This document shows positions 20,281 to 33,171 of a stretch of DNA of 64,000 nucleotides, piece after piece. Source of the stretch: Bemisia tabaci (Eukaryota; Arthropoda; Insecta; Hemiptera; Aleyrodidae); assembly GCF_918797505.1 (NCBI RefSeq), contig NC_092799.1:25544382-25608381 (forward strand). The letters run 5' to 3'. Position 1 is the stretch's first letter; each line of letters starts with the position of its first letter. The translations under genes were made by a program, and so were the position numbers. The notes under the pieces are model-generated. The model saw nothing but the letters and a program-made list of their open reading frames with translations, was not told the origin of the DNA and searched no databases.

Positions 20281-23200
20281 TCTTTTAAGTTACATTATTA
20301 AGCAGTACTTTAAAGACTAAACTTTGTAACTGGAGAAGATCAAAAGTTTCAAACTCATAACTTTTTTATTTTATGGAACGACACATGAAATTTTATTTTG
20401 ATGTGGTTTTTTCTATATTTTCTTTTTTGTTAGTGCTGAAGTTATCCTCAGTTTCACATTTGGCAGAATTGGCCAACACTTTTAGCAGCTGATATGTAAT
20501 TTATTTCCGAACCAAAAATTTTATCCTCGCTAGTCAATGAAGTGTTGTAGAGAAGAATGAGTTTCAAGCTATCGCCTTTGACTTCTTTCAATCTTAAGAA
20601 TTTTAATCAACTACTCTACCCGGAAGGTTTATGTACTGATTTGCAATGCATACATAATTGCATGTTAGATCCAAAGCAGTGCGATTTGTTATAGTTTTTT
20701 ATGCAATGTTCCCTGATCAAAAGACTTTATTATCACTATAATCAATAATACTGTAATTTTTTGTAAGATACTTTTGTTGTTGTTGAATTGCAACAATAGG
20801 TCATGAGTACAAAAAACCCTGCCTGGGTGTCTGTCAGACTCTTCTGTGTTGGACTGATAGTGAAAAATGACAAAGCTGTATAAAGAATAGTTTACTAACT
20901 AAACTTGGACAAAGCAGATCCTTGCCCTGAAAAAGTTCAGCTGTTAGAACTGACGTAAATTATTTTTTTTCTTTCATGCCATGTAGGCACAGGACTAAAC
21001 TCAGAAACCATGCATCTTACTTTTAGTATTTCAGAATCAGAATTTTTCCTCTGATATATTTAGAGGAAAATAATCAAACTTTATCTCTTGAAATCAAGAC
21101 CTATCCACACAGGTCTGTCATTCTTATGGAACTTTTTTGAAACCCTAACCGCTCATTACTGCGGGAAATTTAAATGCAACACATTTCTTATGAGAGCAGC
21201 CACTTGGACATCACACTGATTGTAGTCAATTGATGCCTGTTAGGAGAGTAAATTTCAAAAAGATGTGCAATGATTGCCCTGTGTGGAGTGGTCTTGCTTG
21301 AAACTTTCTGAGAATATTCTTTAAGCAGAAGAGAATAATCAATAGAAGTTTCAAGAAATCGTGTTGGTTGATTTTCAGATTAAAAAATATAATAAGTCTG
21401 CAGCATTGCAAAACGAAATTCGTGATTTCTGTACACAGTCTTCAAAATGTGATTCTAGCGCAAATATTTTACTAAGTTTTCCTATAAAGTACTTGAATGA
21501 ATTACGCCTAAGAGAAAACAGTGGAGCTTTAAAAATGGAAGGTCTCTTACTTTGATTTGTAGACAATTTGTTTTTTCAGCTTAAAGTACTGATCGAATTA
21601 ATTCAGTGGGAATGGCAGGTAAATGGTACTAATGAAGTACCACCCCTAATTTTTTAAGTTCAGCAATCCAGACCTTTGATGTATTTCATTTTACCACGGG
21701 GCTTTAATTTTAAAGCTATATTTTTCACTATTTAGCTTTAATTTTATAAATGCTGAATAGCTTAAATCCCTCTTTTTTTTAAATTCCTGTATGAATAAAT
21801 ATTGTAAGATACGTACAACAATACTTACCTGAATAAAAACCCGACAAAAATTTTACCTCTTCTGTGTTTGTCAATACTATATCCTCCTTCAAAATTGAAC
21901 TGGTATGAGGGGAAAAGTTATCAATGAAGAGTAGGTAATGTTCTTCCATTTTACTCCTCTTTATGTAGAACACTCCTTAAAATCATTTCTCTAATGTCAA
22001 AGGTATCTAAAATTCTCAAAACGTCTGTGTTCCATGACGGCTTTTGAGCAATGATGTCTCTTCGTGTGCTGTAGTGAGTTATATTTGTTTGTTGAAGAAA
22101 GTTCATGGCAACATTTTACTCTATTATTCAAAAAGGCATCTAAACTCGAATCTAGAGATCTAAAGAGAGAAATATCTACTCAGCCTACCCATAATTTTAT
22201 TAATTTCGTAACAAAATATTTTGAGGATCAAATTAAAAATAATTGTATAAAAAAGGATGGTAATAAAACCTTTGAAAAAGAATTTCAGAAGTCTCATAAA
22301 GTTTTTTAAAAAATTAATTTATTGAAAAACACTATAAAGTGCTACATAGTAAATTGAGGTGGTGCAGAAAGGGCACTTCTTAGGAAGTGTTCTTCTTCAA
22401 GTTCTATGTGCCATGAAAGTGGATCCATGTTTGCTTTAGTAATTGCGAATATTTCCTAAACTGATTTTCTGAAATTTTGGAGAACAAAAAAGAAAAATTT
22501 TTCCAGCCCTCTTTAATTTCTGGATCTATTTTTTCACCCCCACAGGTCCATGGGGTCAGGAATCATGTATGTAGCCTAAATTTGAATTTCTGAAATGTTG
22601 CTGTAGATAGGAAGACCTGTAGAAAACTGTTTTGAGCAAACGTCACACAAAATGCCATAGTATATGCTCAGTCTAGTAATAGAAAAAATGTCTTTGAAAT
22701 TTGTCGCTGAAAGCAAAATAATATTCTGTATTTTCCCTTTAAAAATACCCAATTTTCGGGAAATAATGAATTAAAGTGGAAAATAGGTAATTCGGGAAAA
22801 GTGTGTCGTTTTGCTTTTATGAAATTTGTTTTCAAGGAAAGAAGCGGAGTCGACTGCAAATAAATGACATTTCTCTTTTTTGATTTGTCTTGAACATGAT
22901 AAATCGGTTCCTGCCTCCTTTGAATAATTGTGGAAATGATTTTCATGTCTGCGAGTGAATTTTGCGGAGATTTAAGGTCCTGAAAATGAAAAAATTGATC
23001 CTTGAACGGCGATAATTTTGTAAAATAATGTCTGTACCTAGACGGAGGAAGTTGAATTACATCAAGCCGAGTCAATTTTGAAACATACCTATGTCTTTGC
23101 CCAAGTCCAGTTAACAAAAAGTCAGAAAGGGCCTGATCTACTTTAAGGCAGTGTTTTGAAATTTAAATTTGTCCTCCTCTCGCCCCTATAACTACCACTT

Positions 23201-25283
23201 CTCTCCATGGGCAAAGGAAAACCGTGAGAAAAGACAGGAAACGTGTAGGTACCTGTTTTCAGGCCTAAACTGTTACCTCTGAATTGCTCCGAAAATAAAG
23301 CTGCTCTAAATAGTCAATTATTTGCGTATGAATTCAAATTTCCGGAAAGTAATTGCTCTTGAATTGGTGTTTTTCAAAAGAAATTGCAACTGCATTTTAT
23401 CATTTCATTACCTTTTCCATTTACGGCACAGATTTAGCCCAGCAAGTCGTAACGCATTCTTAGAGCAAGTGACCAGGGCTGCCGTGGTAAGGAAGAACGC
23501 CGTATGAACATTCGAGAGTTGCCAAATTCCCTTTGGTATAATGTTTAGTTTTGAAAAGTTTTGAATATTTATCCTTGAAATTTTCAGGAACTTCAGATCA
23601 AAATACGAACTTTAATTCTCTGAAAAATTGGAAGAAAAATAGCCATAAGTTTTCCAGGGAATCCGTGTATTATCGAAGAAAATTTGGCAACGCCTAAGGG
23701 CTCATACGGCGTTCTTCCTTAGGCACGGTAAAGGAGGTGGAGCCTCTTCGTAAACGTGCGGCGAGCCAGAATGTTTAGAGAGATTAATTAAATTTTTCAG
23801 AAGTTTAAGTTTGAAAATGAGGTGCACACAATGCTACTAGGTTAGGCACTTTCGTGAAGAAAAGAACAACCGAAACTTCAAAAAATTAAAATCATTTGAG
23901 CTTCGAAAATATACTTCGTCTAATACATTTTTTGTGCAAAACGGGGGGGATCTGGTCACACAATTGCCTGAAATTGTTAATTCACTAGCCAAATCTTGAA
24001 CTCCTGATGCAGTCTTCGGCTGATTTCCCAGAAGGGGTGTTCGAGGTTTCCCGCCTAATTGGACGCGATCATTTGATTTGCGCGGTAACTTTTTGAAAGC
24101 GATTCGCGGATGTGGCGCGTAAACATAGCAATGTGTTCCACCAATGAGAGAGAAGTAGGACACAACATGCGCGGTTCAAAGCGCGCGTAGGCGCGTGAGC
24201 TTGTCGGCGCGTACGTCGTACGTAAGCATATTGATTCTTATCAGCCTATAGCGGAGAAGGTTCTTATCAGTGATGTGTGGCCAATGTGTGAGGATCCTAC
24301 GGCAAACTATTAATTTGAAATGGATACAATTAGGCGGTGATAATGTGTCACGAAGCTTTGAAGTAACGTTGCAGGTAAGAAGGAGGATGATACTTGTTAC
24401 CCTGGATTTCATTCCATAATTCTACCTGTCTAACTGACATGCATAATGTGAGCACATAGGTACCTAATATTATTTAGAGTCCCTGCCAAGAATTCCTCCG
24501 TGGTCTAGGGCTGTGTGAATTGTTCGTTTTGTCTCTCACATCATTTACTTTGAAATTTCATTCAGTTTAAGTAAGTATACCTACTATCGATCAATAATTC
24601 GGTGCCTATAATACTTCCCCTAAATAATGTAGCTCCTCAATAAAGGACGCCTCATATTCCTTCCTATCCATTATTTGAATAGGTAGTGTTTTTCTATATT
24701 TGATAAAAGATGAAAAAGTGTTTTTCTCTCTTGTATTATGAGGAATTTTTAGCTAAGCAACAGGGCACAATTTTTGTTATTTGACTTTTTAAATATACTT
24801 GTGTAAAATATTATTTCAATCATTCCAGATCGAATTACATGTATGTTAGACAAATGAAACTATGAAACTCCATTCTCTTCTCTCTTCTGCATAACTTTTA
24901 ATCAGAGGCATTCAAGAAAAAGGAGCCAAGTGACCTTAGGCATCATTAAAATCCAATGGACTAAGTACTTATTTATTCTTTCACAAGAGAATGCAGAATG
25001 GTTGTTTTGTTTTCTCTGATTTTTTCTGAAAATTCTCCACAACCATTTCTTCCACCAAAAAGTACTTGGCCCAATCAAATTTGGCAGTAGCTAATACCTT
25101 TTGACTCCCATTTGCTTGAAAAAGCCCTTACTGTTGTATTTTTTTTGCAGCGTTGAACTTGGTCTGAATATGTACAAATATTATCCTTTCACTTTTCACA
25201 CACTCTCCACTTCGGACTGGGCAGTTAAGTAAAAAGCCTAACTGGCTCAATCAGCTTTGAATACTATTCTCACAATTGTCAAA
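20281..25283. other. Spacer with unassigned ORFs
   Basis: No gene is supported. Three ORFs look more protein-like than chance: 21361-21555 (+, right after a TTTTCAG acceptor), 22064-22309 (+, Lys-rich, ends KSHKVF) and 22668-23117 (-, 149 codons, TTG start). None has a domain I recognise or a clear splice partner; they may be decayed transposon or gene fragments. One MITE (23481-23730) is listed separately. A TAGGGCTGTGTGAATTGTTCG piece near 24508 resembles one end of the hAT-like MITE at 14533. Confidence 0.35.
23481..23730. mobile_element. MITE copy, TIR with TAAGGAAGAACGCCGTATGA
   Basis: GCCGTGGTAAGGAAGAACGC near the left end is matched by the inverse of the right end (TACCGTGCCTAAGGAAGAAC, continuing GCCGTATGA). 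The interior ACATTCGAGAGTTGCCAAAT is shared with the copy at 48460-48684. About 250 bp, no ORF. Confidence 0.75.
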
Positions 25284-28200
25284 ATGGAGGCTATTTCATT
25301 GAAGGAATCTCAAATTCTTGAGGGAGAGTCCAAAAACGAGTAAGTACCCACCAATTTTGGGGAATTTTCCCCATTTTTTCTTCTCTCTGTGCCTCACATG
25401 TCATCTGTTACAACTACCTGCCTGCTCCTTCCCTCACTTTGGAGAGTTTTTACAGAATGTTTCACATCGTTCAAAGAAGGGCCACGTCATGGAGCTGGGA
25501 ATTTTTGTGGTAAAATACATTGTACTGAGGTGGCAGAGTACCCTTCAGTGCCCCTATGATACAGAAAATAAGCCTTGACTTTTTTGTTTCCGTCATTTCC
25601 GCATTATCCCAAGTAACATTGTCATCTACTTTCTGGGTGGCGCTCATCAAGAAAATGTCTACTTTCTAGATAGAACAATTTTCTTGAAAGAAAATAGGTA
25701 TAAAGTAGATCTAGAAAATAGACACAGGAAAATAGAGAGAAAATACATTTTTTCCTTGCATTTTCTTAAAAGATAACATTTAGAAATTGGCTAGAAAATA
25801 ATTCTATTTTCAGTAAATTTTCTATCTTTTTTCTAAATGGAAAGTTGACAGAAAGTAGACCTATGAAATAGATCTATTTTCTTTGGTCAGAATTAATAAT
25901 TAATAGCGGGATATTACATTCTATCAAACAGAACTATGTGCCAACAGAATGCGGGATTCATGAGCCGCGAGGATGGGACGAGTGCGTTGTGGACAGGGCT
26001 CATGAGTTAAAGCGCCCGACGACAATCTCCCCCTCGCGCCTGGGCTTCATCATTGCCGCTGACCCACTGGCGCTTTATTATTGTCATTCACTCTTACGGA
26101 CAGAGAACTAGCGAGCACACCCCATATTTCTCACCTGCACATAGGTCTGTTTGATAGAAATGCGTCCAATTAAACAATTAAAATGTTATTTTGCCCTCTA
26201 AAATTAATTAGTTTATGAAGGGACCTGCGTCGCAAACCAATCTACTACCGTGCATTTCTTTGTTCTTTTCAGCACCAAGGACTCGGACCAATGTGAAGAA
26301 TGTGGGAAAGAGCTGAGGTCTGATCAAGATACCAATAGCCATTTGATAGTCAAGAATTCACGTAATCATGATCTCCTGTGTGATCTGTGCCTTAAGGTAA
26401 ATATCCATGAGTATTTAACCAGATTTTCATAAAGTGTAAATGAATTGGTAAGTAATATGCATGAATTAAAAGGTAAGTGATTCCTCTTCCATGGCATTAA
26501 AAATGAAATGTTTCCTGCTTGAATATAGGGCTGCTTCATGTTGGACCAAATTTTGCCAAGGCACACCCGCAAATTTTGGATGAAGGGTAAAATCAGCCTG
26601 TTGGAAATGAAAATGCACTTTGTTATTTTTTCTTGTTCTCCTAAAAAATCGGATTTTCCGAGATATGTTGTTTGAGAATTTCAATATCAATATGCAAGCA
26701 AGCATCATGAGGTTAACAAATCAAAGGTCAGTTAACTTTAAGAGAGAGTGGGTCAGTAATCATGCTTCAGCTATACTTCCACAAGGGAGTTCTGAAATTT
26801 TAATGAAATTTGATTAATAAAGCTATGTTTGGTTATATTTTTGCAGGAATTTCATTCAGTTAGAAGTTTGCAGGAGCATAATAAATTAACTCACGATGCC
26901 ATTGGTTGTTTTCTATGCCTAAAATGCCCGGCTAGATTTATGACCAAACTTGCTCTTAGCAGACATATGGCTCAGCATGATGATTCACAGAAGTCAGTAT
27001 GTAAGGTGCGTACATTTCTTCTCCAAAAATACCTTGTCTCCACATGTTAGGCATTGAAATGAAGTATAACGAGGGTGAATTTTTAAGTAAGTTTACAACA
27101 TATTATTTGGTTACTTAGTTGACAAACAGTCTCCGGAAAAAGATGGGTTCTTAATCAACCTTGAAGCGTCTGTAATTCACGGTTTTGAGGTCGACTCAAT
27201 ATCTTTTAAAGAAACCGGGGGAGGGAGGTAGTCATGACCTAGTCAAAGCTCTTCACCAAATCTTGCATTATTCTCATCAAAAGAAAACATTACACCAAAT
27301 AACCTTAATTAACATTGCATTCATATAACCTTTGAAAGGAAAAGGGACAGTGCCCTCGATCAATTACAGTTATCTGGTTAAATAACTGACCAATTATCTC
27401 GGGATAAAAACTAAATTCTAAATTATTGACCCTACAGAATCTGAACTTTATAGTTCTAAAGCCTCCTGCCCACTTATGAGAGGCTGATAAAGAGAGGATC
27501 ATAGCCTTGAAACCCTATGACCCTATAATCCACAAAACATCATCACTTATTAATATGTATTTTCATATTTATAATGTTGGAATTTTTTCAGATCTGCAGA
27601 AAATCTTTCAAAAGAGCGGATTATTTAGTTTATCATTACAATATGCACAAGAATAAAAGGACGTATGCTTGTTCTGTGTGTTCAAAAAAGTTTGTTACCA
27701 GTTCTCATTTAAAAGTTCATGAAAAAGTAAGTTGTTGGTCATATTCTACATAATGTCACTTCGTACGGGAGGATTGATCCTTTAAGAGTATGAGTATAAC
27801 ATAAAAGTATAACGTAGGGAAATATCAGTCAAAGTCAATTTGTCAGATTCAAATCTTTCTTTATAATTAGCACTACTAAAACTTAAGGTGAAACTTGCCA
27901 AATATTAATAAAATAGAGTAAAACAGTAAGGGTGCTGAACTTTGCAGAATTTTTATTTTTATAAGGAAGTATTTCTTAGATTTCCTTAAAGATTTGTAAA
28001 TGTTCCTTTCATCTAAAGTTTGCAACGCAGATTACACACGGAATACCAAGAAATTCAGTGCTGGTTAAATTAGAAGATTTTTTGATATGATGTTCTTTAA
28101 GATCTCCTGCGTAAGATAAGCTTTTAAAATTAAACTTTCTATGTGCCACCCTTAGGAAGAATTAGGCCTGAAAAGTACATTTTTCCGAATTTAACACACA

Positions 28201-28628
28201 TTATTACACTGAAAAGGAGCACCGTTACTGAGTAGAAAATGTGAACCCTTTTGTTTTGAACTGAGTTAAAGTGCCGTCTTATCTCCCTAGCCTGCGTGAG
28301 ACTGTTGAAAAATGTCATCAAAGTTTCGTTAAAAAACAATACATATATTTTTTTATTTCTCTACTGTACAGGAACTGGAATTAACATTATGCTAAAAAAA
28401 TATGCTATATTATAAGAAAATTTCTCTCTGTGCTTTTCTTTGCAGACACATGCATCAGAGCGGAAGTTTAAATGCAGCGTATGCAGTAAACTATTCTGCC
28501 GCCTAGATAAGCTCAAGGAACACATGCTAAGACATTTGAACATCAAACGGTTTAGATGCTATTACTGTGACAAAGAATATGCAGAAAAACGTGATCTCAG
28601 GACACACTTGCAGAGGAGTCATCAGTGA
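25284..28628 (+). CDS. C2H2 zinc-finger protein, six fingers
   Basis: Five exons (25284-25339, 26273-26396, 26847-27005, 27592-27726, 28446-28628) join in frame to 218 residues and TGA. Six canonical C-x2-C-x12-H-x3/4-H fingers span residues 55-76, 84-104, 112-132, 140-160, 168-188 and 196-217, ending one residue before the stop. A degenerate finger precedes them (C26, C29, H42, with the last His displaced to 51). Introns 2, 3 and 4 each cut inside a finger. The N-terminus (MEAISLKESQILEGESKND) is short and has no ZAD or other known domain. Fingers 4 to 7 are joined by linkers unlike TGEKP. DNA or RNA binding in the nucleus is expected from the family; the target is unknown. It converges on the minus-strand gene ending near 29.3 kb. 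Confidence 0.88.
25919..26159. mobile_element. MITE with TTCTATCAAACAGA ends
   Basis: TTCTATCAAACAGAACTATG at the left is matched by the inverse of the right end, TTCTATCAAACAGACCTATG, and GTGC follows on both sides. The 241-bp, GC-rich body differs from the AT-rich intron 1 of the zinc-finger gene around it. Confidence 0.75.
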
Positions 28629-28827
28629 TACAAAATTTCACCATACTTCGTCTGACAGTGTAGACTACTTGAGGCAATACATTCCAGTGAGACATTTTCT
28701 CATGGAGAGAAAATGGCTTTAAATTCAGCAATGCAACTCATTATTGAAAATATCTTTACATTGGCCTTAGCACTTAAAAATTAATCAAACCTTCTGAAAT
28801 TGCACTTGCAAAAACGTTAATTTCTAA

Positions 28828-28833
28828 AATAAA
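28828..28833 (+). terminator. Polyadenylation signal of the zinc-finger gene
   Basis: AATAAA 200 bp after the stop codon, followed by T/GT-rich sequence. It is the first such signal downstream. Confidence 0.5.
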
Positions 28834-29297
28834 AATATGTAAAATTGACTTCACTTCTTTATTAAATACATTCAAGTGTGTTTGAGTACAATTAAAAAAC
28901 ATGGTGCCTGCTTTCACAATAGATAGAGTAGAAGAGTGAATCGATTTAGAAATTCAATGAATTAGTTAAGACTAGTGCTGTATATCTTTCCTCACTCATT
29001 TCACGTTCTATTAGAGCAGATTATCTATGAACATAATAAACTTCTGAAAGAAAGCCAAAGCTGTAAATAAAACAAAAAAGAAAAAATTTATAATTATACA
29101 TTTAGATTTTCATTCGCAAAGGACCCCTACATTTTTTAATAATTTCATAAATAATTACCGAAGAAAGTAAAAGATAAAAAATAAGAAAAACTGAAAATGG
29201 AAAGGAAACAACATAAATTTGAAAATAAAATAAAATGCATGGTAATTAATTTTAACTATTTTTAATTTTAAACCTGGGTTAGCCCAGGGACAACTGC

Positions 29298-29588
29298 TTA
29301 CCGAGGACCTTTGCTCCTACCTCGAGGAATTCTGGGCTTGGCCAGTCTTTAGGCCTGGCTCATTGACTTGCTTGTACCTTCTGAGCAAGAACTGCCGTCT
29401 TCCTTCTGAGACGAGGTCTTAGGTGGATAATTGCTCGTCCTTTGTGAATTCTTATTCAAGGAGCTTTGAAGCTTGGCCGATCTTTCGGGCTGGCTTATTG
29501 ATTTACCTGCACCTTGAACAGGAGAACCGGGGTAAGAATATCCATCTTTCTGCTGAGATGAGGCTTAGCCTGGATAAATTCTCTTAAA
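29298..29588 (-). pseudogene. In-frame continuation of the preceding ORF, broken by stops
   Basis: After TAG 29589 the same frame stays open for 97 codons except TAA at 29565-29567 and TAA at 29349-29351, ending at TAA 29298. The translated text keeps the same repeat motifs (GAGKSISQPERSAKLQ, TSKSMSQA). Compared with the upstream copy VEFKRISPGQASSQ, the breaks are single-base changes: GAG to TAG and CAA to TAA; a KRSAK copy has AAA to TAA. Confidence 0.55.
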
Positions 29589-31204
29589 CTATTGGATAGA
29601 GCCTACTCCTACTGGATAGTGAAGCTTGGCCGATCTTTTGGCCTGGCTTGTGGATTTGCCTGCACCGTTCGATGCCTCTGGTGCTGAGGCTCTGTTTTGA
29701 CGGGTGCTCATCCTTCCTGAATTCGCATATTTCCTCTGAACAGGAATTTCAGATTTGCCTTTGAGTGCAACCCTAATCGAACTTCTACGTTTTTTGTGGA
29801 CAGGGTTTTGCGGCTTGGCCCATCTTTTGGCTGGAATTGTGGGTTTGCCTGCACCTTGTGATGTAGATGGAGCAGATAAAAGGCTTCGACTTCCTTGTTG
29901 ATGTGCGGTCTTGCCTGGACGACTGCTTACACAAGCACCTTTGCTCCTACGAGAAAGAATGCCTGTACCTTGTGATGTAGATGGAGCAGATAAAACGCTT
30001 TGACTTCCTTGTGGATGTATCGTCTTGCCTGGACGACTGCTTACACAAGCACCTTTGCTCCTCCAATCTCTCTCCTGAGAAGAGGCTTGGCCTGGAGAAA
30101 TTCTCTTAAACTCTACTGGATAGTGCCTATTCCTCTTCAATCGTGGAATTCTACTCAAAAAGCTTTGAAGTTTGGCCGGTCTTTGGACTTGGTGAGATGT
30201 AGATGGAGGGGGTAAAGGACTTTCACATTTTAAAAATAATTCAGCAAGACACATAGTCTCATCAGATTTTAATTCATCCATAAAACTTGTGATGATCTTG
30301 GGTGTTGAGGCTTTGCCTGGGGGAATGTTTACCCTTCTTGAATGTCTACGTTTCCTACAGATGGGACCTTGGGACTTGGCCGGTCTTTTGACATGGAAAG
30401 TTGGCGTACTTGCACCTTGTGAAGCAGATAGAGCGGGTAAAGGGGAACAAACACTTGATTGGGTGCAGTCACTCGTGCTTGCCACGACGAAATCATTCAC
30501 TCTGAGGGAATTTTCTACACTAGTGACATGATCACAGGCTTGCATTGGCTCTTTTGAGGAGCCATTCTTGGCTTTACATAAATTCAATTTATCGATATTT
30601 TGATAAGAAAGGGAGCTTGGATCTCCACATGCTCCTCCTGTAATTGAAGTTTGACTTGTGAGACAATTTTTTTCAGAAGTGCTAACATAACCTGAGTAAT
30701 GCGGTCGATCTGGGTCATATCGAAAGTTATTCAACATTCTATCAATGCACGCTAGAGGGGGAGATGACAAATGCATTATTCCGCCATTTTCGTTGAAAGT
30801 AAAAATTCGACTCAAATCAGTTGTATCATTAACTCTGTTGTGATTGGTAATATTAACATTACTCGATATTCCTAACTGTGTTCTTGAAGGCTTAAACTCA
30901 TTGGCTGCAGAGTCTACAGCTGTACAAATAGATGATGCAGAGCCACCATCAGTTCCAAAATCGGATAGTACGGTTGAAGTCTCCTTGAAAAAAAGATTTC
31001 GGGAAGGACGATTTGAATCAGTTACCTCACGACTTGCTTGAAAATCACTGGAAATTACAGATGGATGCTGAAAAGGAGTAGAGAAACAAAACGAAGAAGA
31101 CCGAACTTGAAAGGGAGAGATTTTCACTGCATTAGCTTCCTGAGCCTCTGTTTCTTTGCATTTCATTTGCATGGGTTCCGTGGACTCAAGCGTTGAGTCC
31201 ATCT
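29589..31204 (-). CDS. Low-complexity Ser/Arg/Lys-rich protein, family unknown
   Basis: A single long open exon starts after an acceptor (TTCTTTCCAG ends at 31205); ATG at 31202-31200 opens 537 codons to TAG 29591-29589. No known domain is visible. The first half is polar (Ser, Thr, Asn). The second half is built from degenerate repeats: two copies of RSKGACVSSRPGKT (about 35 codons apart), LLSAPSTSQGAG-like segments, and blocks with KRxAKxQxP followed by KRR. The basic clusters suggest nuclear localisation (inference). The start may lie further upstream if the exons near 33 kb are coding. The frame continues past the stop in a decayed form (see 29298-29588), so the true C-terminus was longer or the gene is decaying. 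Confidence 0.55.
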
Positions 31205-32614
31205 CTGGAAAGAAATAAGAAGAAAAAAACAGATTAGATATGTTCAGAGGAAAATAATTTCAAAAATTGGTTCTGTAACAAGAGTCTATCAAACTCATCA
31301 TGTCAAAAAGAAAAAAATGTATTAGAGTGATTTCAAACAGACACCCTTATATTTACTCCAACTCATTAGAATGTGTGGAGATGCATTCCGTAAAAGTATT
31401 TACAAGTGTCTTTTATTACCTGGGAGGGGAGCAGACTGGCCTTATACACCACTAAACATACTGCATACATCCTTTCATCACCCCAGTCCTGTTGCCCACT
31501 TGTAGAACGAGGAGGATGTGGATGATAACTACTATAACTGTGTTTTATCTACACTCTGTCAGCAAAAAAGTCTTTACTCTTATTCTATTCGCTTGCAGAT
31601 GAAAATTTTTCTAGGTAATAGATGAAATTTTTTTAAAATAAGGTAAATCTGTCACCATTATTAAAAACATATATTCCGTGTCTTATTATGCATTCCTACA
31701 TACACTTTTTCTTGTTAAGCATTCTCTTTCCTGGTAGTTTTATAGTTAGTTTATTAGTTTCTATTAGTATTTTTACTAGTAGCTTTTACTAGTAACTATT
31801 AGTATTTGGTAGCTTACTATATTAGTAAGCTATTAGTTTCGATAGTAACGTTATTAGGAAAGTTACTCTGTAACATTTTCTATTTCTTTGTTGGTAAAGT
31901 TTCTCTCAATATGTGATTTTCATGAGGTTTCTAATTTTTATGGTAGATTTATTAATTTGTTTGATTCTTTTTTAATTTGTTTCTGTTGAGTTTTAGACCT
32001 AGACTCAATAATAAGACATTTGGATCAATTTCCACAGAAACGAACCAAATCGCATTTTGGAAAAAATGAGATGGGAGTAGTTTCTAATTCAACAAATCGT
32101 ATATTTTCTCCTGTCAATAAGTTAAGAGAAAAATAATTAAATTTGAAAATAATCATTATATTTTGTCCTTAACAATGATACTAATGGGAGAATAAAGCTT
32201 CAGACCTATTTTTCTCCATTCGAACTTGATGTGACTTGGTGCATTCTGTGAAACTTGGTCCATATAAATGCCAATTTTTAATAAAATGTCTAACTAACTT
32301 TAACTACTCATGCTTCTGAGGCTGGTGGCATACTTTAAGCAATCAATAGTGAAACAACTAAGCATGTATCTTGATTACAGTTTTCCAACAATTCCATTCC
32401 TATTCTTTCAAAACAAAATATTACCTGACAGTATTTGCATCCACACTTAAATTTTGGGCAATAACAATGAACAACCATGTTTAAGAAAAATAAAAAAGAC
32501 AAAAAATATGCAGCCTTGCAAACTGAGAAATGTAGTTTTGCAGTTTCACTATCGAGATGATATTCTCTTCAAAACGAATGTAAGAGGGTATTTAGTATTG
32601 TGTTAAATGTACAA

Positions 32615-32812
32615 CCCAAGCAGCACAGTGCAGCGGAAATATTGAAATAGGTAAAGCTGCGATGAAATTGGAATATTTTTACATCATTTGCTCAACAAAT
32701 GCCAATTTTAAACGATCAATAAAATGAGAATCATGTGTTAGAAAGGTAGGCAATTTGCAATGCAGAGAAACATTGCAACTTATTGAAATTATTTTGCAAT
32801 AGAACTTTCTGT
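32615..32812 (+). mobile_element. MITE copy, CCCAAGCAGCACAGTGCA end
   Basis: From CCCAAGCAGCACAGTGCAGC through ATATTTTTACATCATT and GGCAATTTGCAATGCA it matches, in order, the minus strand of 35559-35817. It is therefore another copy of the MITE that hosts the big palindrome. Confidence 0.65.
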
Positions 32813-32835
32813 AAATAAGCCCTTTTCGTTAATAC

Positions 32836-33171
32836 CTAGACAAAAATGTGGCCAGACGTCTGGGCCACTTTGCCTTCATGCCCACCGAACATTGCAAACC
32901 GAGTTAAGTGATTGCCGACACCGTCGATACGACCCATTGTTTCTGCGACATGTAACTCAACTAGAGGAAATAAGTTATGAAAGTGTAGTTAAAGAAAAAA
33001 TCATTCTTTAAATTCTGAGAGTGTAAAAAACACAATAAATCATCTTTCCTAAATAGGTAAATTAATTGGATACCACGGACGAAAAAGAGAGCATAAAAGA
33101 GGAATAAATCGTACCTTTGGTGGTGTAGAGAATTACTGAAGAGGGCTGTTGCTACGGCTGATTCTCTTGCA
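32836..33171 (-). other. Possible upstream exons of the low-complexity gene
   Basis: Two segments have good splice sites on the minus strand: 33171-33115 (acceptor TATTTTTCAG, donor AAAG|GTACG, 57 nt) and 32960-32836 (acceptor TTCCTCTAG, donor CTAG|GTATT, 125 nt). Both are more GC-rich than their flanks. Their open frames do not join each other, nor the 31204 exon, without a stop, so they are most simply 5' UTR exons; a separate gene is possible. Confidence 0.3.

Noticed and set aside
25600..25890. A possible MITE rich in GAAAATAG/CTATTTTC
   Set aside because: There is loose inverse symmetry (CTACTTTCTGGG and GACAGAAAGTAG), but the sequence is low-complexity and ends cannot be fixed.
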